NCBI RefSeq assembly: GCF_020379485.1
Contig: NW_026015107.1
Coordinates: 124,001-188,000 of the forward strand
Origin: Brassica napus
Taxonomy: Eukaryota > Streptophyta > Magnoliopsida > Brassicales > Brassicaceae
DNA: 64,000 bases
Direction of reading: 5' to 3'
Every line of letters begins with the position of its first letter. The stretch's first letter is position 1. Position numbers and translations under genes: made by a program. Positions 1 through 12,321 of the stretch are shown in pieces. The notes beneath the pieces are model-generated. The model was not told the origin of the DNA, did not search any database, and saw nothing but the letters and a program-made list of their open reading frames with translations.

Positions 1-1158
1 TATAATATTTATTAAATGAGACTTCTTACTTATGTAATTTCGTAATCATTTGTATCTTGTTATAACATTAATTTTAAACCATGGATCACAAAAATTTCAA
101 TGTGAGATTTTTAACAACTTTAGTCATTTATATTCATTTTTTAAAATTCAAAATATAATATATACAAAAAAAATCTAAATTTTTATTATATAGTTAATGT
201 GGTTGTTTAATTTATTTTAAAATGAATTAAAAATGATAGAAAATAGACTGATTTTTATCAAATATTTATTATTCAAAATCATTAATTGTCATATATACTT
301 TAGCCATATTAGCTAATTTCGTGATTTTTATTTAAGGAAACAATGAAGAACATTTATGATTAATTTATGGTTAGTTTAATAAAAAACTTATTATATATTT
401 ATATGGACCAGCGTATTTTTCTAAGGATTCTAAGAATGATTGTGGTGGTGACATGTGGCTACAAAAATATGTTGTAATGCTTCTCTTTTAATATATTATG
501 GATATTTTTGATTGGAATAATAAATTCTTTCACTTTAAAAAATGCTTTTACGATCTTAAAGATAATAAAGCATTCCTCGTAAACAAATATTGGAAAGGAT
601 AATCCCAATTGAGATTGATTCGGATACAAGTATGGAAACTTCTATATCCCTATATTAATATAGCCTATATTAATATAGCCTTGACACTACTATTTCAGGG
701 GGAGGTGGGGGGGGGGGGTGTTCAGTGGGAGTAGAATTTTTATAGGGTTGGTTGATTCTGAAAGTTAAGAGATTTGTTAAATTTGTAAAGACTTATAAAG
801 AGTTTTTCATATTTAAAAGGTTTATGAAAATGTTCTAGCTCAAAGATTTTAAGAATCTAGAGGAGATATGTAAGATTTTTAAAGTTTTGTTTTATGAGTA
901 AAATTATCTAAAATTCAATTCCCAATAACACTAGATTTGATAGAAACTTAGAATCATTAAAAATTAAACTTTTTGAATAATAAGAGATTTTGTAAGTCAT
1001 TAAACAATTATCAAACCAATAACATTATATTTTAGTAAGAATGTTAGAATTCACCAGCCAATAGCAATAGAATTTGAGAATTTTAACAATCACTACAAAT
1101 TTATATCCGACTAATATCCCCTGAGTTGGTTTGGACTAATTTTGTCATATTTGTATAG
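1..1158. other. AT-rich non-coding DNA
   Basis: No coding region is supported here. It is AT-rich, with a run of 12 G (707-718) inside a G-rich patch at about 698-720. The earlier exons of the 2OG-dioxygenase whose last exon starts at 1159 were looked for and not seen. Confidence 0.6.
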
Positions 1159-1413
1159 ATATTTAGCAACGGGAGGTACAAAAGCGTGTTACATAGGGTA
1201 TTGGTGAATTCCACAAAGCCTAGGATATCAGTTGCGTCGCTGCATAGCTTCCCTTTGACATCCGTTGTGAAGCCCTCGCCGAAACTCACCGACGAGCATA
1301 ATCCACCACAGTATATGGACACCGATTTTGCCACTTTTCTTCAGTATATATCTTCTCGAGAACCCAAGTGGAAGAATTTTCTCGAATCACGCAAGATTCA
1401 CCATATAAGATGA
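1159..1413 (+). pseudogene. Last exon of a 2OG-Fe(II) dioxygenase, probably a truncated gene
   Basis: An AG acceptor at 1157-1158 opens a reading frame that continues to a TGA at 1411-1413. The start of the peptide (IFSNGRYKSVLHRVLVNS) is the end of the double-stranded beta-helix of plant 2-oxoglutarate/Fe(II) dioxygenases. It contains the third iron-ligand histidine (LHRV) and the 2OG-binding R-x-S of PRISVAS. The closest match I recall is Arabidopsis At2g36690, which also precedes the pectinesterases in that genome. The catalytic HxD exon and the N-terminal exons are not visible in the 1.1 kb upstream. The gene is therefore either truncated or its final intron runs beyond the window edge. 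The frame itself is undamaged. Confidence 0.6.
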
Positions 1414-2261
1414 ACGAAAAATATGATCATCTTTCTTCTTGTAATGTTAATAAAGATAAGGTGAATTAGATTAATTGTGGTATAGATCTAAGTCAAGGTT
1501 AAAAGATGATAAATAATATAAGTCTCTAGCTTTGTTTCATATAGGGGGTAACCTAAACCCAACCAAACCGGAACAAAATGTCTCCTACATTAATCTCGAA
1601 TTACATGTTCAACATAATCTTTCTTTTAACAGCACTTGTTGTGATAATCTAAGAAGTCGAATAAGAATTCCAGTTGATTGATTTGCTTATACATGTTAAG
1701 TGGCCAAGTCAGATCTTGGTTTACCGGTTTAAGAAGTTTTAGTTGGCCTGAAACTTTTTGTTTTTTACAGAAGGCATTTGGCCTGAAACTTCTATATCTC
1801 TTTTCTCCTCACTAATAAGAAAATGAAATGGACCACAATACATGCTCTGACGGATGGAATTTGTTGGAAATGAGAGTTCAGTTAACTAGACGCACCAAAA
1901 ATAGTTCATGCAGATCAAATAAGGTCTTTAAAGATCGAGAGTCGTTGTCTTTCTTTTTTTCAACTAGATTTTCAATTCACAACATATCGGTAGTAATATG
2001 TATGATCAAGGGTTTTGACAGATTTTAATAGAATTTCTGAGTCATAAACATTAAATATTTATAATAAATTAAGCACGGTTAAATTCATCATCTTAGATAT
2101 ACGTTTTGAATTTATAAAATTGGCCATTCTTGATTCCCAAAACATAAGAAGTTTTGAGTTTTTTATTTCTTTCTTTTCAAAAGAGTATTTTATACTTTTA
2201 AAACATGTACAAGTTGTTACGATAAAACAAACCAAAAAAAGAATTTTTATTTTAAAAAAGG

Positions 2262-2293
<32 letters not shown>

Positions 2294-2968
2294 ACACTTA
2301 TATATTTATTTATTTATTTATTTAAAGCAATGTTCAAGAAATCACTAAGCGATAATTAGGTGCTTTGTAAAGGTTTAGCGATTAAACTTATTATTCAAAG
2401 CCTAGAGGAAGCTTAGGCGTTACTGAATTATTGATATTTTATAATGTATTTATATAAGATATTTTAATTTTTAGTTTTAATTATAAAATTATCTTGATGA
2501 ATTATCAAACTAAGATATAGAAAACAAAACAAAAGGATAATTTTATAGATTTGTAATAACATTATTAATTAATTTAAAGCATTTAGACTAATTTTAGATT
2601 GATTTAAATTGATTTTAACCAATTTATAACTAACTTATTTGAGCCGTATAAATCACATTTGTTAAAAATTCATTTTGGATAAGACTGAATTGTTGCCTAT
2701 GCGGCACCTACCAATTTTCAGAATCATATTTTAAAGTATATATATATATATGTCCTCGTTTATATATATTATATAGTACACCGAGACCTAAATTGGAAAC
2801 ACACAAGAATGCAATTATTACATGATGTAGTCAACAAAATCATAAGGGTTGTGAGGATAATTTGCTTCCAATGACTTTGCAATGGAGGTACACACATTTT
2901 ATTCTCATAACTCCAATCACTTATATTTATATTTAATTAGAAAATCTCTCAAATGTTAATATTTTTAA

Positions 2969-3030
2969 TCAACCATAATTAATCCTTGCTTACCCAAACT
3001 AAAATAATCCTTCGATTTTTCTTTTTTATT
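2969..3030 (+). repeat. Dispersed repeat R1, copy 1
   Basis: This copy shares the string CTTRCYCAAACTAWAATAAT and a T-rich tail with copies near 3548-3615 and 4656-4725. The copies have diverged, so this looks like an old non-autonomous element family or an old local duplication. Confidence 0.45.
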
Positions 3031-3239
3031 TTTAACTTCATTTTCATATTTGATAATCATTGTAACAATATATATCTTTTTGAGATTATGCTTTAAAGAA
3101 GATATTTTGGACTTATTCATCTTTCATATATGATTGGTGTATTACACTTTTTTGTTCAGCTTTGCACACTTATCTTACTTAAGTTCTTTCCTTTTTTTGT
3201 TACATTCTAAGAAAATATATAAATGCTTATATTTTGCTT

Positions 3240-3336
3240 TATTATTTTGGATATTTGCTTTAAAAAATGAGAACTTTGATTTGGGAAAATCTCATAGAAA
3301 ACCTAAAATGTTACCAAATTATAACAAAATTAAATA
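3240..3336 (+). repeat. Dispersed repeat R2, copy 1
   Basis: It resembles 5396-5505. Both hold a TTATT(C/T)TTTTGGAT-like block and then the shared AAAATGTTACCAAA near their right ends. Origin unknown. Confidence 0.45.
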
Positions 3337-6300
3337 AAGTTACAAAATTTTAATATTTCTTTGTCATGGAAAAGAGATTGATGAGGTTTTCGACATCATA
3401 TTAATGAAATCACAATTACATTACTTGTCACAAACTAAAACGTTTTACAATTTTGTTCGTTTGTATTTGAAAAATGTCTTACAAACTAAAAAACATCTTT
3501 GACATAGTTCAATTTCATTTTCATTTGTTGATTGATTTTATGACCGACATAATTAATATTTTCTTACCAAACTAAAGGATTCCTTCATTTTTATTTGTAT
3601 TTTTTATCTTCATCTTAATAATTTGACTTGTGACCAATATCTGCATTGATAACAAAATAAGTATTTTGTTATGTAGTTTATAACTTAAGAATGGGTTCGT
3701 ATGAATGATGTCATCATCTCATGACAATTATAACAAGAGACCTTGCATTAGCATATATGAAGTCAATAAATCTTTCAATGAAACATTCTTTGTAAAAGCG
3801 TCTTCCTTGTTGGTCTAGAAGGGTGTCTTGGTTCCCATAGAACCCACATCCTTATAATTCAATTTTGTCCCCAACAATCCTTAGAGCAAGTTCATGTTCA
3901 TCATTTTCACAAGGATTTACTGTTGGAGCATTGTTCTCGACACCAATCAAATAAAAACAATAATTCAAATGTTTATAATAATTGCTCTAAGGTTTTCCAT
4001 AACATAATCACAAAGCATAATCTTGACATGCAAGCAAACAACCATAAACTCAATACCTTGAAACTTATGTTGAATGCTTTGAAAGAATCTCAAATTGCAG
4101 CAAAGAAGCTTGAAAATGTTCGATTTGAAGATGTTGTTGTGTTGTTCCACTCTATGGAAGTGCTTAAGTAGCTCATTCCCTTGCATCACTACATTAATCT
4201 CGTTTATAGTAATAATGACTATTTCCTTAACAAAATCATGTGTTTAATTAGATTTTAGAAAGTCAAAACTAATGGTAAACAAGCATGGATGAATCTTTAT
4301 GCTCACCTAGATTTCATAGTCAACAATGATGAACTTTTTCGCATGGTTTTATGGAGGAATAACACCAATGATTTCTTACACTCTTGTGAACTTTTCACAA
4401 AGGTATCCATTGGTTGTGAATTTGAGAAATGATCACAATTGAGAGGATTGTGATCATTTTGTCTAGCCCATGAAAGAAAGTTTGACTAGATGAAGAGATC
4501 ATTGAAAAAAAGAAAGTAAGAAGATAGATATCAACTTGATGAATAAGAAGAGAAATGGTTTGTCAAGTGTGAAGATGAGCTTTTAAAGTGAGAAAGAAGT
4601 AATAATACCTTATGTCATACTACTCTCTCACTCTTGCTTAGTATTGATGTTTGATGGCATTAATACTTGCTTACCCAAACTATAATAATCTTTAAATTTT
4701 TCTTTATTTTTCTTTTAGCAAGTATCTCTATTTTTCTATCATTAATGTAACAAGAGTTTATGATTTTAAGATTAGAGAAAAGATTATGGGTGTGACTGGT
4801 GACCAAGGGAACGAGGAGGAACACTATGTTCCTTAATATTCCTTAAATTTTTTACCATTCATGAGGAATGGAACCATCATTCCTAAAATTTTATTCCTAC
4901 TCATTTCTTTTCTATCCGTTCCTATTGTTCATATGATGGTTACCAGCCACACCCTATATTTTGGACCATATATGTTTTGCATATGGTTGGTATATTGCAT
5001 AGTTTTGATTATGGTTCTAAAAATTGGTCTAGGTGGCAAATCAATCCTAACCGAAACGATTTTCTTAAAATCTAATTTATATAACTTAAATTGGTTCAAA
5101 ACCTTTCTAAATTAGTATGAATCTGTTTAAATTGATCTAAATTAATTTTAAATCTGTTAAGTTAGTAATAATGTTATTATAAATTCAAAAATTTGTCTTA
5201 TTTCTTTTGTTTATTATCTAATTTGGATAATTCATCAAATTAAATTAAATTACCTTACATAAATATGAAATATCTATAAAATAAATAAATAATCCGTTAA
5301 TGCATAGGTCCCACACAGACCTCGAATGATCTTACTTTAATTTCTATTTTTTGGTTATAGTCTGATAAAATATATAATTAAATGCTCAAATTCTCTTTTT
5401 ATTCTTTTGGATGCTTTCAAATTGAAAACTAGGTTTGAACTTCTGCTTGGTAAAATTTCACAGAAGATCTAAAATGTTACCAAAGTATACAAAACTTATC
5501 TAAAATGTGGATATAATATATATTGTCCAAAAATGAAAAACACATAAATGCAATAATTACATAAGATGTTGTCAAGAAAACAAATCATGTATGAAAGTTA
5601 CAATTGTGATATTAGAGTATGGTTTTAAGATTTATAACCAAAACTTTGGAAATATGTTGCTTTTTTGGTCATGATATTCGTTAAACATGCGGATTAAATA
5701 TTCAGGAAATGAGTGCATATCGACACACTTGCTTTTTCCTATATGCAGGGATGAGCATCTAATGGGGAAAATATTTATCTTGATTTGCAATTTCATTAGA
5801 GGATGATTTGGTATAAATTTAATTTACACGGTGAAATGGATGTATGAAAATTGAATTGAAACCAGTTTGGTTCGATTCGTAATCTTTAAACCTATCGGTT
5901 CTCAAATATTCATCTTCAATTCTCATTGGTTCAGCACCTTCAAACCGACCAGTTCGGATTAGTTTGGTAAGTTACTTGTCTTTATGGGCTTATGATAAAC
6001 GAAACTGGGCTTATTATTAATGTTGTTGGTCCATTAAATAAAGAGTTTTTAAGAATATACAGAACTTTGTCGTTTAGTTGCGGCTAATCATTTTTCATAT
6101 TGGAAGAGATTACCTCTGTTTAATTATATTATTTTTTTAAAAACTTTTTAATTATAATATTGTTATAATTTATAACCTAATCATTTATGATGCCAACTGT
6201 TAAGCGTTCAAAACAGGTCAAACTAAAATTTAAATTATATTTTTAAGTGTAGATGAGTGAACATATGGTTATGTATTTCTCATAAAACCATACCACTATA

Positions 6301-7028
6301 CCAGTGCCAAATATGGAATAAAGAAGTTTAGCGAATAGCGGGGACAGCATTTTGCTTTGATCAGATTTTGTAGTTTAGAAAATATTACTTCATTAGACGA
6401 CGAGTCAAACTGTCAGTCTTTATCATTAAAAATCAACGCAAATTAAAAATATAATAATTGATTTCGTAATGGTTTTGTTAAGCATCATTCGCCATCTTGG
6501 CGTACAATTTCACCGTACCTCCAACTCGCTCGCTTGTCGGTTTGAAAATTCTTTCTTTATAGTCCCAACAACTATTTCATCGGATTCATTTAATAATTTT
6601 TTTAAACATCCTTTCTAGATACAAGGCTTGTAAAATTATATTTTGTTTCAAAATTTTTTATAAAATATATTCTTTTAGATTAGATTGAGTGCTATTTCTT
6701 TTCTTTAAAAATGCTTATTGCTACCTGCAAACAAGGATTTAAAAAAAAAAAGTTAAAATACTTCTTCCTCTACGTAAAAGTATCGGCAAGAATTCATATT
6801 TTTCAGATTGTTTTCGTGTTGAACATGTATTTTATGAAATTATCTTCTAGAATTTTATATGAACTACATGAAGTTGGAGATTTTTTTCTTCAAGTGTTCT
6901 TTTAATTAGTAGGAAAAAAATGAAAATGTCAATTCAGAAACGTCACTGGAAGTTTGATGCAATAATAAATGTTTATATAGAAGCCCATATCCTTCACTTT
7001 ACTCTCACGGCACTCTAACTCACACATG

Positions 7029-7036
7029 TATAAATA
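7029..7036 (+). promoter_or_regulatory. TATA box of the pectinesterase gene
   Basis: TATAAATA lies about 52 bases upstream of the ATG at 7088, a normal spacing for a plant TATA promoter with a short leader. Confidence 0.6.
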
Positions 7037-7087
7037 GCAGCCAACATTTACCCAGCTTATTAAACTTAGTCCCCGTTGATCTTAACC

Positions 7088-8618
7088 ATGGCCATCAAAC
7101 CGGTTGTAACCACCGTGATAGCTCTTTTCTCCACCATTCTTGCTCTCTATATAATCCCATTGCCGTCCTCTCTCTTTTCTATTGCTACAACTATTATAAC
7201 CAGTTCTCAACTCGGACCATTATCAATATATTCAGCATTCTTTGGACATAGACACCATCATCTTCACAACGATCATGTTCCAGTGAAGTGTTGTGAGAAA
7301 TGGACGTCAAGGCTTACACACCTGTACAAGCCTTCACTTGTGTTGACTGTTGATTTGAATGGTTGTGGTAACTTTAGCAATGTTCAAAGTGCGATTGATT
7401 CTGTACCGGATTTAAGCCCTTCCAAAACCCTTATTATCGTCAATTCGGGTGTTTATAGGTCGTCTCTTTAATTCCAAGCTTTTGTTAATAACTCTATATA
7501 CTTTTCTTGTGTAATATCAAATCGTTTTAGTAATGTTTGGCTAAATGTTAAGTAAGCAGGGAAAAAGTTACAGTTAATGAGAACAAGACAAACATTGTAA
7601 TGCAAGGAAGAGGATATCAAAACACATCCATTGAATGGAATGACACATCAAAATCTGCAGGAGGCACTGCTTATAGCTTCTCTTTTGCTGTGTTGGCAGC
7701 TAACTTCACAGCTTACAATATTAGCTTCAAGGTAAGAAAATCAAAATCACAACATATGAATAAGATGATTTGAGTTCTCAAACATGTATTGTTTTGAGTG
7801 GTTTGAAGAACAATGCACCGGAACCAGATCCGGGTGAAGATGATGCACAAGCAGTAGCTCTAAAGATTGAAGGAGACCAGTGTGCTTTTTATGGATGTGG
7901 ATTCTATGGTGCTCAAGATACTCTTCTAGATGATAGAGGAAGACATTTCTTCAAAAATTGTTTCATCCAAGGGTCCATAGATTTCATATTTGGCAACGGA
8001 AGATCACTCTATCAGGTTAAAATTATAAAATACATACATGAGCATTCCAAAAATGATCATAACCAATATAAATTCTTTAACAGGATTGTACTATTAATTC
8101 GATAGCTAAGGAGAATACATCAGGGATCAGTGGATCTATCACAGCTCATGGAAGGCAATCAGAAGATGAACAAACAGGATTCTCTTTCGTTAATTGTAAG
8201 ATTGATGGAAGTGGCAACATGTGGCTTGGACGAGCTTGGGGAGCCTATGCTACTGTAGTGTTCTCAAACACCTACATGTCTGGAATCATCACTCCAGAAG
8301 GTTGGAATGATTGGGGTGATCCTACCAGAGAAAAGTAAGTCGACTAAATAAATTCAAATCATATAAAGATCTTAAGTACATTGTTCTAAATGCATTTTAT
8401 TTTACAGGACAGTGACTTTTGGAGAGCATAAATGCTATGGAGAAGGAGCAAATTACAAAAGAAGAGTTTCATATGGGAAACAACTAACCGATTCTGAAGC
8501 ATCTTCATTCACGGACATTTCTTACATAGATGGAGACCAGTGGCTTAGTCAAACTAACATACTCTCCGAGCTTACATCTGAAGAAAAAATAGATAAATCG
8601 GATTTTATTAACATATAG
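7088..8618 (+). CDS. PME15: Pectin methylesterase, five exons, 403 aa
   Basis: Exons 7088-7458, 7560-7731, 7809-8015, 8084-8334 and 8408-8618 join in phase to 403 codons plus TAG. The product is a carbohydrate esterase family 8 enzyme that removes methyl groups from cell-wall homogalacturonan. An N-terminal hydrophobic segment (about residues 6-45) suggests a signal peptide or anchor; there is no PMEI pro-domain, so it is type II. Family motifs appear in order: GVYRE (about 121), QAVAL (Gln195), GAQDTLLD (Gln217, acid/base Asp218), IDFIFGNG (nucleophile Asp239) and LGRAWG (Arg300). All catalytic residues are present. Length and position match my recollection of Arabidopsis PME15 (At2g36710). 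The start is the first ATG after a TATA box and precedes the hydrophobic segment. The 3' flank of this gene is duplicated at 11348-11827. Confidence 0.9.
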
Positions 8619-9210
8619 AATAATCATGATGCATAGATACAAACACAAAATATCGAGATATAGATTATTTCTATAAGAAACATTCATGTCTAGTTTCCAA
8701 ACAAGACCATATTCCTATATACAATAGAATATTTCATGTGTTTAATTATCTTCCTCATTCTATATCTACATACTTTAATATTTTTAAAAGAGTAGTTAAT
8801 CTCTGAGAGAATTTTACCAATCTACATAAGTAAAAGAAATTACTTATGTGTCACAAATCATATAAGATCATGTGTATAGTTTAAAAATTTAATACTCTTC
8901 CTGCTGTATTCACTTATTTGGTATAACTATTATTAGTAAATTATTAGTTTTGGTTCTAAGTCTTAAACTTTTGATTTCACCATTTGTTTGCTTATTTTTT
9001 TTTCATATTTTGCTTATTTTTTTCATTTTTCTAAATATTTTTTCCTTTTATTCAACTTATTTTTTTCATTTTTTCTTATCTATAAGTAACCAACATGGGG
9101 ATGAAGTATCAAACACTTTCCTATATGAAACAGCAAAACAAAAATGTTAATTGGATGATGTTAACAACCAATTTCATGCTTTTAGTATTAATAAAATAAT
9201 TGATTGATTA
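8619..9210 (+). repeat. Direct repeat, left copy (3' flank of the pectinesterase)
   Basis: This stretch begins at AATAATCATGATGCATAGAT just after the stop codon of the intact gene and ends in AAAATAATTGATTGATTA. It recurs in the same order and orientation at 11348-11827, with small internal deletions in the right copy. No gene is seen inside. Confidence 0.85.
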
Positions 9211-9559
9211 AATTTGTTAATGTTTTTCTAAAAGTTATACCGATCAAGTTCAAATATAAAGTAGAAATTCAACTCACTCTTATTTTCCAAATTTGGAGAC
9301 TGAGAGTTTGTCAGTCCAAACAATCTTTAATAACTGCTCTAGATTCTACAATCATGATGAAGACCATAACTCATTTTCATTACTTTGTTTTACCATACTT
9401 ATAAGTATAGTATAGCATTTGAATAAACATAGGGTACATGATCATAAAACTGAACAAAAAAAATATTAGATATATAATTAACTTTGAATAAGTCTTGTCT
9501 CTACCCTTACAAAATGTTAAACTTTGAGCCTAAACGAACAAAACTTTCATCTCCATTCA
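9211..9559. other. Non-coding spacer
   Basis: AT-rich DNA between the direct-repeat copy and the pseudogene remnant. Nothing recognisable was found. Confidence 0.5.
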
Positions 9560-10195
9560 GATGGTTCATTTGGATGGTGAAACGAACAGCCCACTGGAGA
9601 GATGGCTTCTGACATGTAAGTATTCGAGAATACAACAGTTGCATAAGATCTCCAGGCTCGTCCAAGCCAAATCTTCCTGGTTCCAGAAATGTTGCAGTTC
9701 ACAAACGAGAATCATGTTGGCTGAGATTTTGAATCCTTTCCCTGAGTTGTAATAATTCCGCTTATCCCTGAAGTAGTCTCCTTGACCTAATCGTACAATC
9801 ATGTTTCACTATCACATTGTTATCTCATATTCATATGTAAATTTTAGTGAACAAGCGTGTTTTTCTTTATTACATGGTAGATAGATCTTTCAGCACCGTA
9901 AATAAAGTCTATTGCATCCTGGATGAAACATCCTTTGAAGAAGTGTCTTCCAGCGCTGTCAAGGAGCGTCTCATGTACACTGTAAAAGCCGCAACCATAA
10001 AATGCTGCTTGGTCTCCTTCAAGCCTCAGAGCAACAACTTGTGCTCCCTGGACGCCGTGCTCTGGTCCTGGCGCAGCATTCTTCACCGGATAAAAAAGAT
10101 GTGCATGAAAGTAAATCTGAAATTTTTATCATAATATTCTTACCACAAAGTTGATGTCATGAGCTATGAAGCTGTTTGCAAACAAAACATTTTAA
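9560..10195 (-). pseudogene. PME14-like: Pectinesterase pseudogene, 3' portion (exons 2b-4)
   Basis: Three exon remnants read on the minus strand. The end of exon 2 is at about 10144-10190 (VLFANSFIAHDINFV, then GT). Exon 3 is 9874-10080 (KNAAPGPE... GCGFYSVHETLLD... IDFIYG). Exon 4 starts near 9800 (DCTI... [11 protein letters not shown]) and fades near 9560. Damage includes a lost AG acceptor before exon 4 (AT in its place), a frameshift after DCTI, a TGA in the segment before FSFVNC, and a missing last exon. The usual catalytic Asp of QDTLLD is Glu, and the Gln before it is His. The 5' portion of this gene lies in the opposite orientation at 10946-11337, so an inversion has split it. Confidence 0.85.
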
Positions 10196-10945
10196 GACAC
10201 AAAATTTTGACATTTAGTTTTTCATATTACTTTAGAATGTTACAACATAATAATAAAGATTGTGAATAATTCATTACAACTAAATCATAAAACTAAAAGG
10301 TAGAAAATAAAACACATGGAGTCATAATTTTAGAGATTCATGCTTTTAAGTCGGTACAGATAAGTTTTTACTAGGTTACGTCTACTCGGGTCGGTTCTTA
10401 TTGGATCAAATCTCTTTGGATCATTTTTTTCGGTTCTTATTCTTTCGGGTAGAGGAATTTGAGACTTATTTAGATACTTGTAAGTTTTTTGTTTGGTTTC
10501 GGGTTGGATATTTTTATGTCGGTTCTGGTTTCGGATTTTCGAGTCCAGGTAAAATGTCCATATTTAGTTTTCATTTATCTCAAAGCACCCAAAAGAATAA
10601 ATAAATTGTGCATTTATATATAACAAAAAAAAAGTAGAAATTAAAGTAAGATGAGTGGCACATGTATCATGATCAAAACTATACCTATGCAAAAATGATA
10701 TGGTCCAAAATATAATCTGAAAAGTATAAACTCTCGTTACACTAGGTACCAAAAATAAAAATACTTGCTAAGAAGAATAAAGAAAAATTTAAGGTTTATT
10801 ATAGTCTGTGTAAGCTCAGTATTAATGACATCAATACCAAGCTAAGAGTGAGTCAGTCTTATGGAATAAGGTCTTGTTTCTCTTTCTCTTTGTCATCTTC
10901 AAAACCCTCTTCACACGTGACAAATAATTTCTCTGCTTGTTCATC
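10196..10945. other. Spacer between the two halves of the split pectinesterase
   Basis: No gene is seen. It includes a run of related G/T-rich motifs (GGTTCTTAT, TCGGGT, TCGGTTC) at about 10380-10540, of the kind found as low-complexity TE debris in Brassicaceae. The right end should hold the promoter of the exon-1 half. Confidence 0.45.
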
Positions 10946-11337
10946 ATGTCTATCTTCATCTTCTTCCTTGTCTTTTTGTCAATGATCTCTCCATCTCAAC
11001 AAACATTCTACCATGGAAAAGATGATCACAATCCTCCCAATTGTGACCACTTCTCAAACTTCACAACAAATGGATACCTTGTCTTCAGGGTATCCTCCAA
11101 AGGCTGTGGAGTTTTTACCAAAGTTCAAGATGCCATAGATGCCATTACTCCATCAAGCCAAGTCAAAAATCTCATCCTAATTGACTTTGGAATCTACATG
11201 TAAGTACATATATTCATTCATGCTCTGTTTATGATAATCTTTGAATTTTTTAACATAAAAGATGCTAATGAAACTCATGAATTTGTTAGGGAAAGAGTCC
11301 TTGTTCCTTCAAACAAGATGAACTTATCGAATTTGAC
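10946..11337 (+). pseudogene. PME14-like: Pectinesterase pseudogene, 5' portion (exons 1-2a)
   Basis: Exon 1 (10946-11199) starts MSIFIFFLVF, a plausible signal peptide. It contains the conserved GVFTKVQDAIDAI segment and ends at an AT/GTAAG donor. Exon 2 begins at 11290 after TTAG and reads ERVLVPSNKMNLSNLT. It then stops abruptly at about 11337, where sequence homologous to the 3' flank of the intact pectinesterase takes over. The missing end of exon 2 and exons 3-4 lie inverted at 9560-10195. The two pieces are complementary and do not overlap, which fits one ancestral gene broken in exon 2. Confidence 0.85.
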
Positions 11338-11347
11338 TAATATATAT

Positions 11348-11827
11348 AATAATCATGATGCATAGATACAAACTCAATATATATTATTTCTATAAAAAGT
11401 CACATTCATGTATATACAATAGAGTTCATGTGTTTAATTATCTACCTCATTCTATACCTATATACTTTAATATAGTCACTGCTTAACTAAGACCATGTGT
11501 ATAGTTTAAAATTTTAATACTCTTCTTCTTCTTTACTTATTTTGGTATAACTATTATTAGTAAATTATTAGTTTTGGTTCTAAGTCTTAAACTTTTGACA
11601 CTATTTGTTTGCTTATTTTTTGCTCATATTTTGCTTATTTTCTCATTTTTCCTAAATATTTGTTTATTTTATTCAACTTACTTTTTTCATTTTTTCTTAT
11701 GAGTGACCAACATGGGGATGAAGTATCAAACACTTTCCTAGATGAAACAACAAAACAAAAATGTTAATTGGATGATGTTAACAACCAATTTCATGTTTTT
11801 CGTATTAATAAAATAATTGATTGATTA
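11348..11827 (+). repeat. Direct repeat, right copy
   Basis: A second, slightly shorter copy of 8619-9210, running from AATAATCATGATGCATAGAT to AAAATAATTGATTGATTA. It abuts the broken exon 2 of the pectinesterase pseudogene within about 10 bases, so its arrival probably coincided with the break. Confidence 0.85.
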
Positions 11828-12321
11828 GGCCAGCGGAAAATTAGCCAAGTTTGCTTAATCGAATAAAAAAAAATTCCTTTTTAGGTTAAGGGTTTGGTTC
11901 AAGCAATAATTTTTGGTTGGGTTTGATCGGTTACTTTGATTTTACCTTATAAAATAAAATTATAACTAAATCCTAGTGGTTTGTACTAAACTGAATTTTG
12001 AACCAAATCAGTTGAATTTAATCTATTACCTAAATTTTTAACCAAATTAAACTAATATCAAACCGGGATCAGAATTTGGTACAATTAGAGAGGAAAGGAA
12101 AAAGCAGATTAGACTGTTTATCAAACCGAACCGAACCAAATTTTAATTTGATCAATTTCATTAGATTTTGTGCGAACCGAAATAACCAAAAATCAAATCA
12201 CTCGAACCGACCTTACCGTCTAAACCGAACTCGCAGCTAATCCCAAGCTCTGCAAGGTTAAATAAACCAAATAGATAGATTATAAATAGCTCTTTAGTTT
12301 AGATTCCAACCGCCAAAAGTT
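11828..12321. other. Spacer and promoter region of the PPR gene
   Basis: Low-complexity DNA rich in CCGAACCGAACC- and AACCAAA-like motifs at about 11880-12240. A possible TATA-like TTATAAATAG lies near 12281, about 40 bases before the ATG. Confidence 0.5.

Larger units (their letters stand above)
1414..7028. other. Long AT-rich intergenic region with small dispersed repeats
   Basis: No credible gene is seen. Short open frames, such as an Asn/Lys-rich one at 3923-4171, lack family features or neighbours. A TA microsatellite lies near 2265-2292 and TTTA repeats follow it. Degenerate repeats recur at about 2970-3030, 3548-3615 and 4656-4725, and a second pair at about 3240-3336 and 5396-5505. 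Confidence 0.5.

Noticed and set aside
3923..4171. Asn/Lys-rich frame of 82 codons
   Set aside because: Composition follows the local AT content. There is no recognisable domain, and degenerate repeats flank it.
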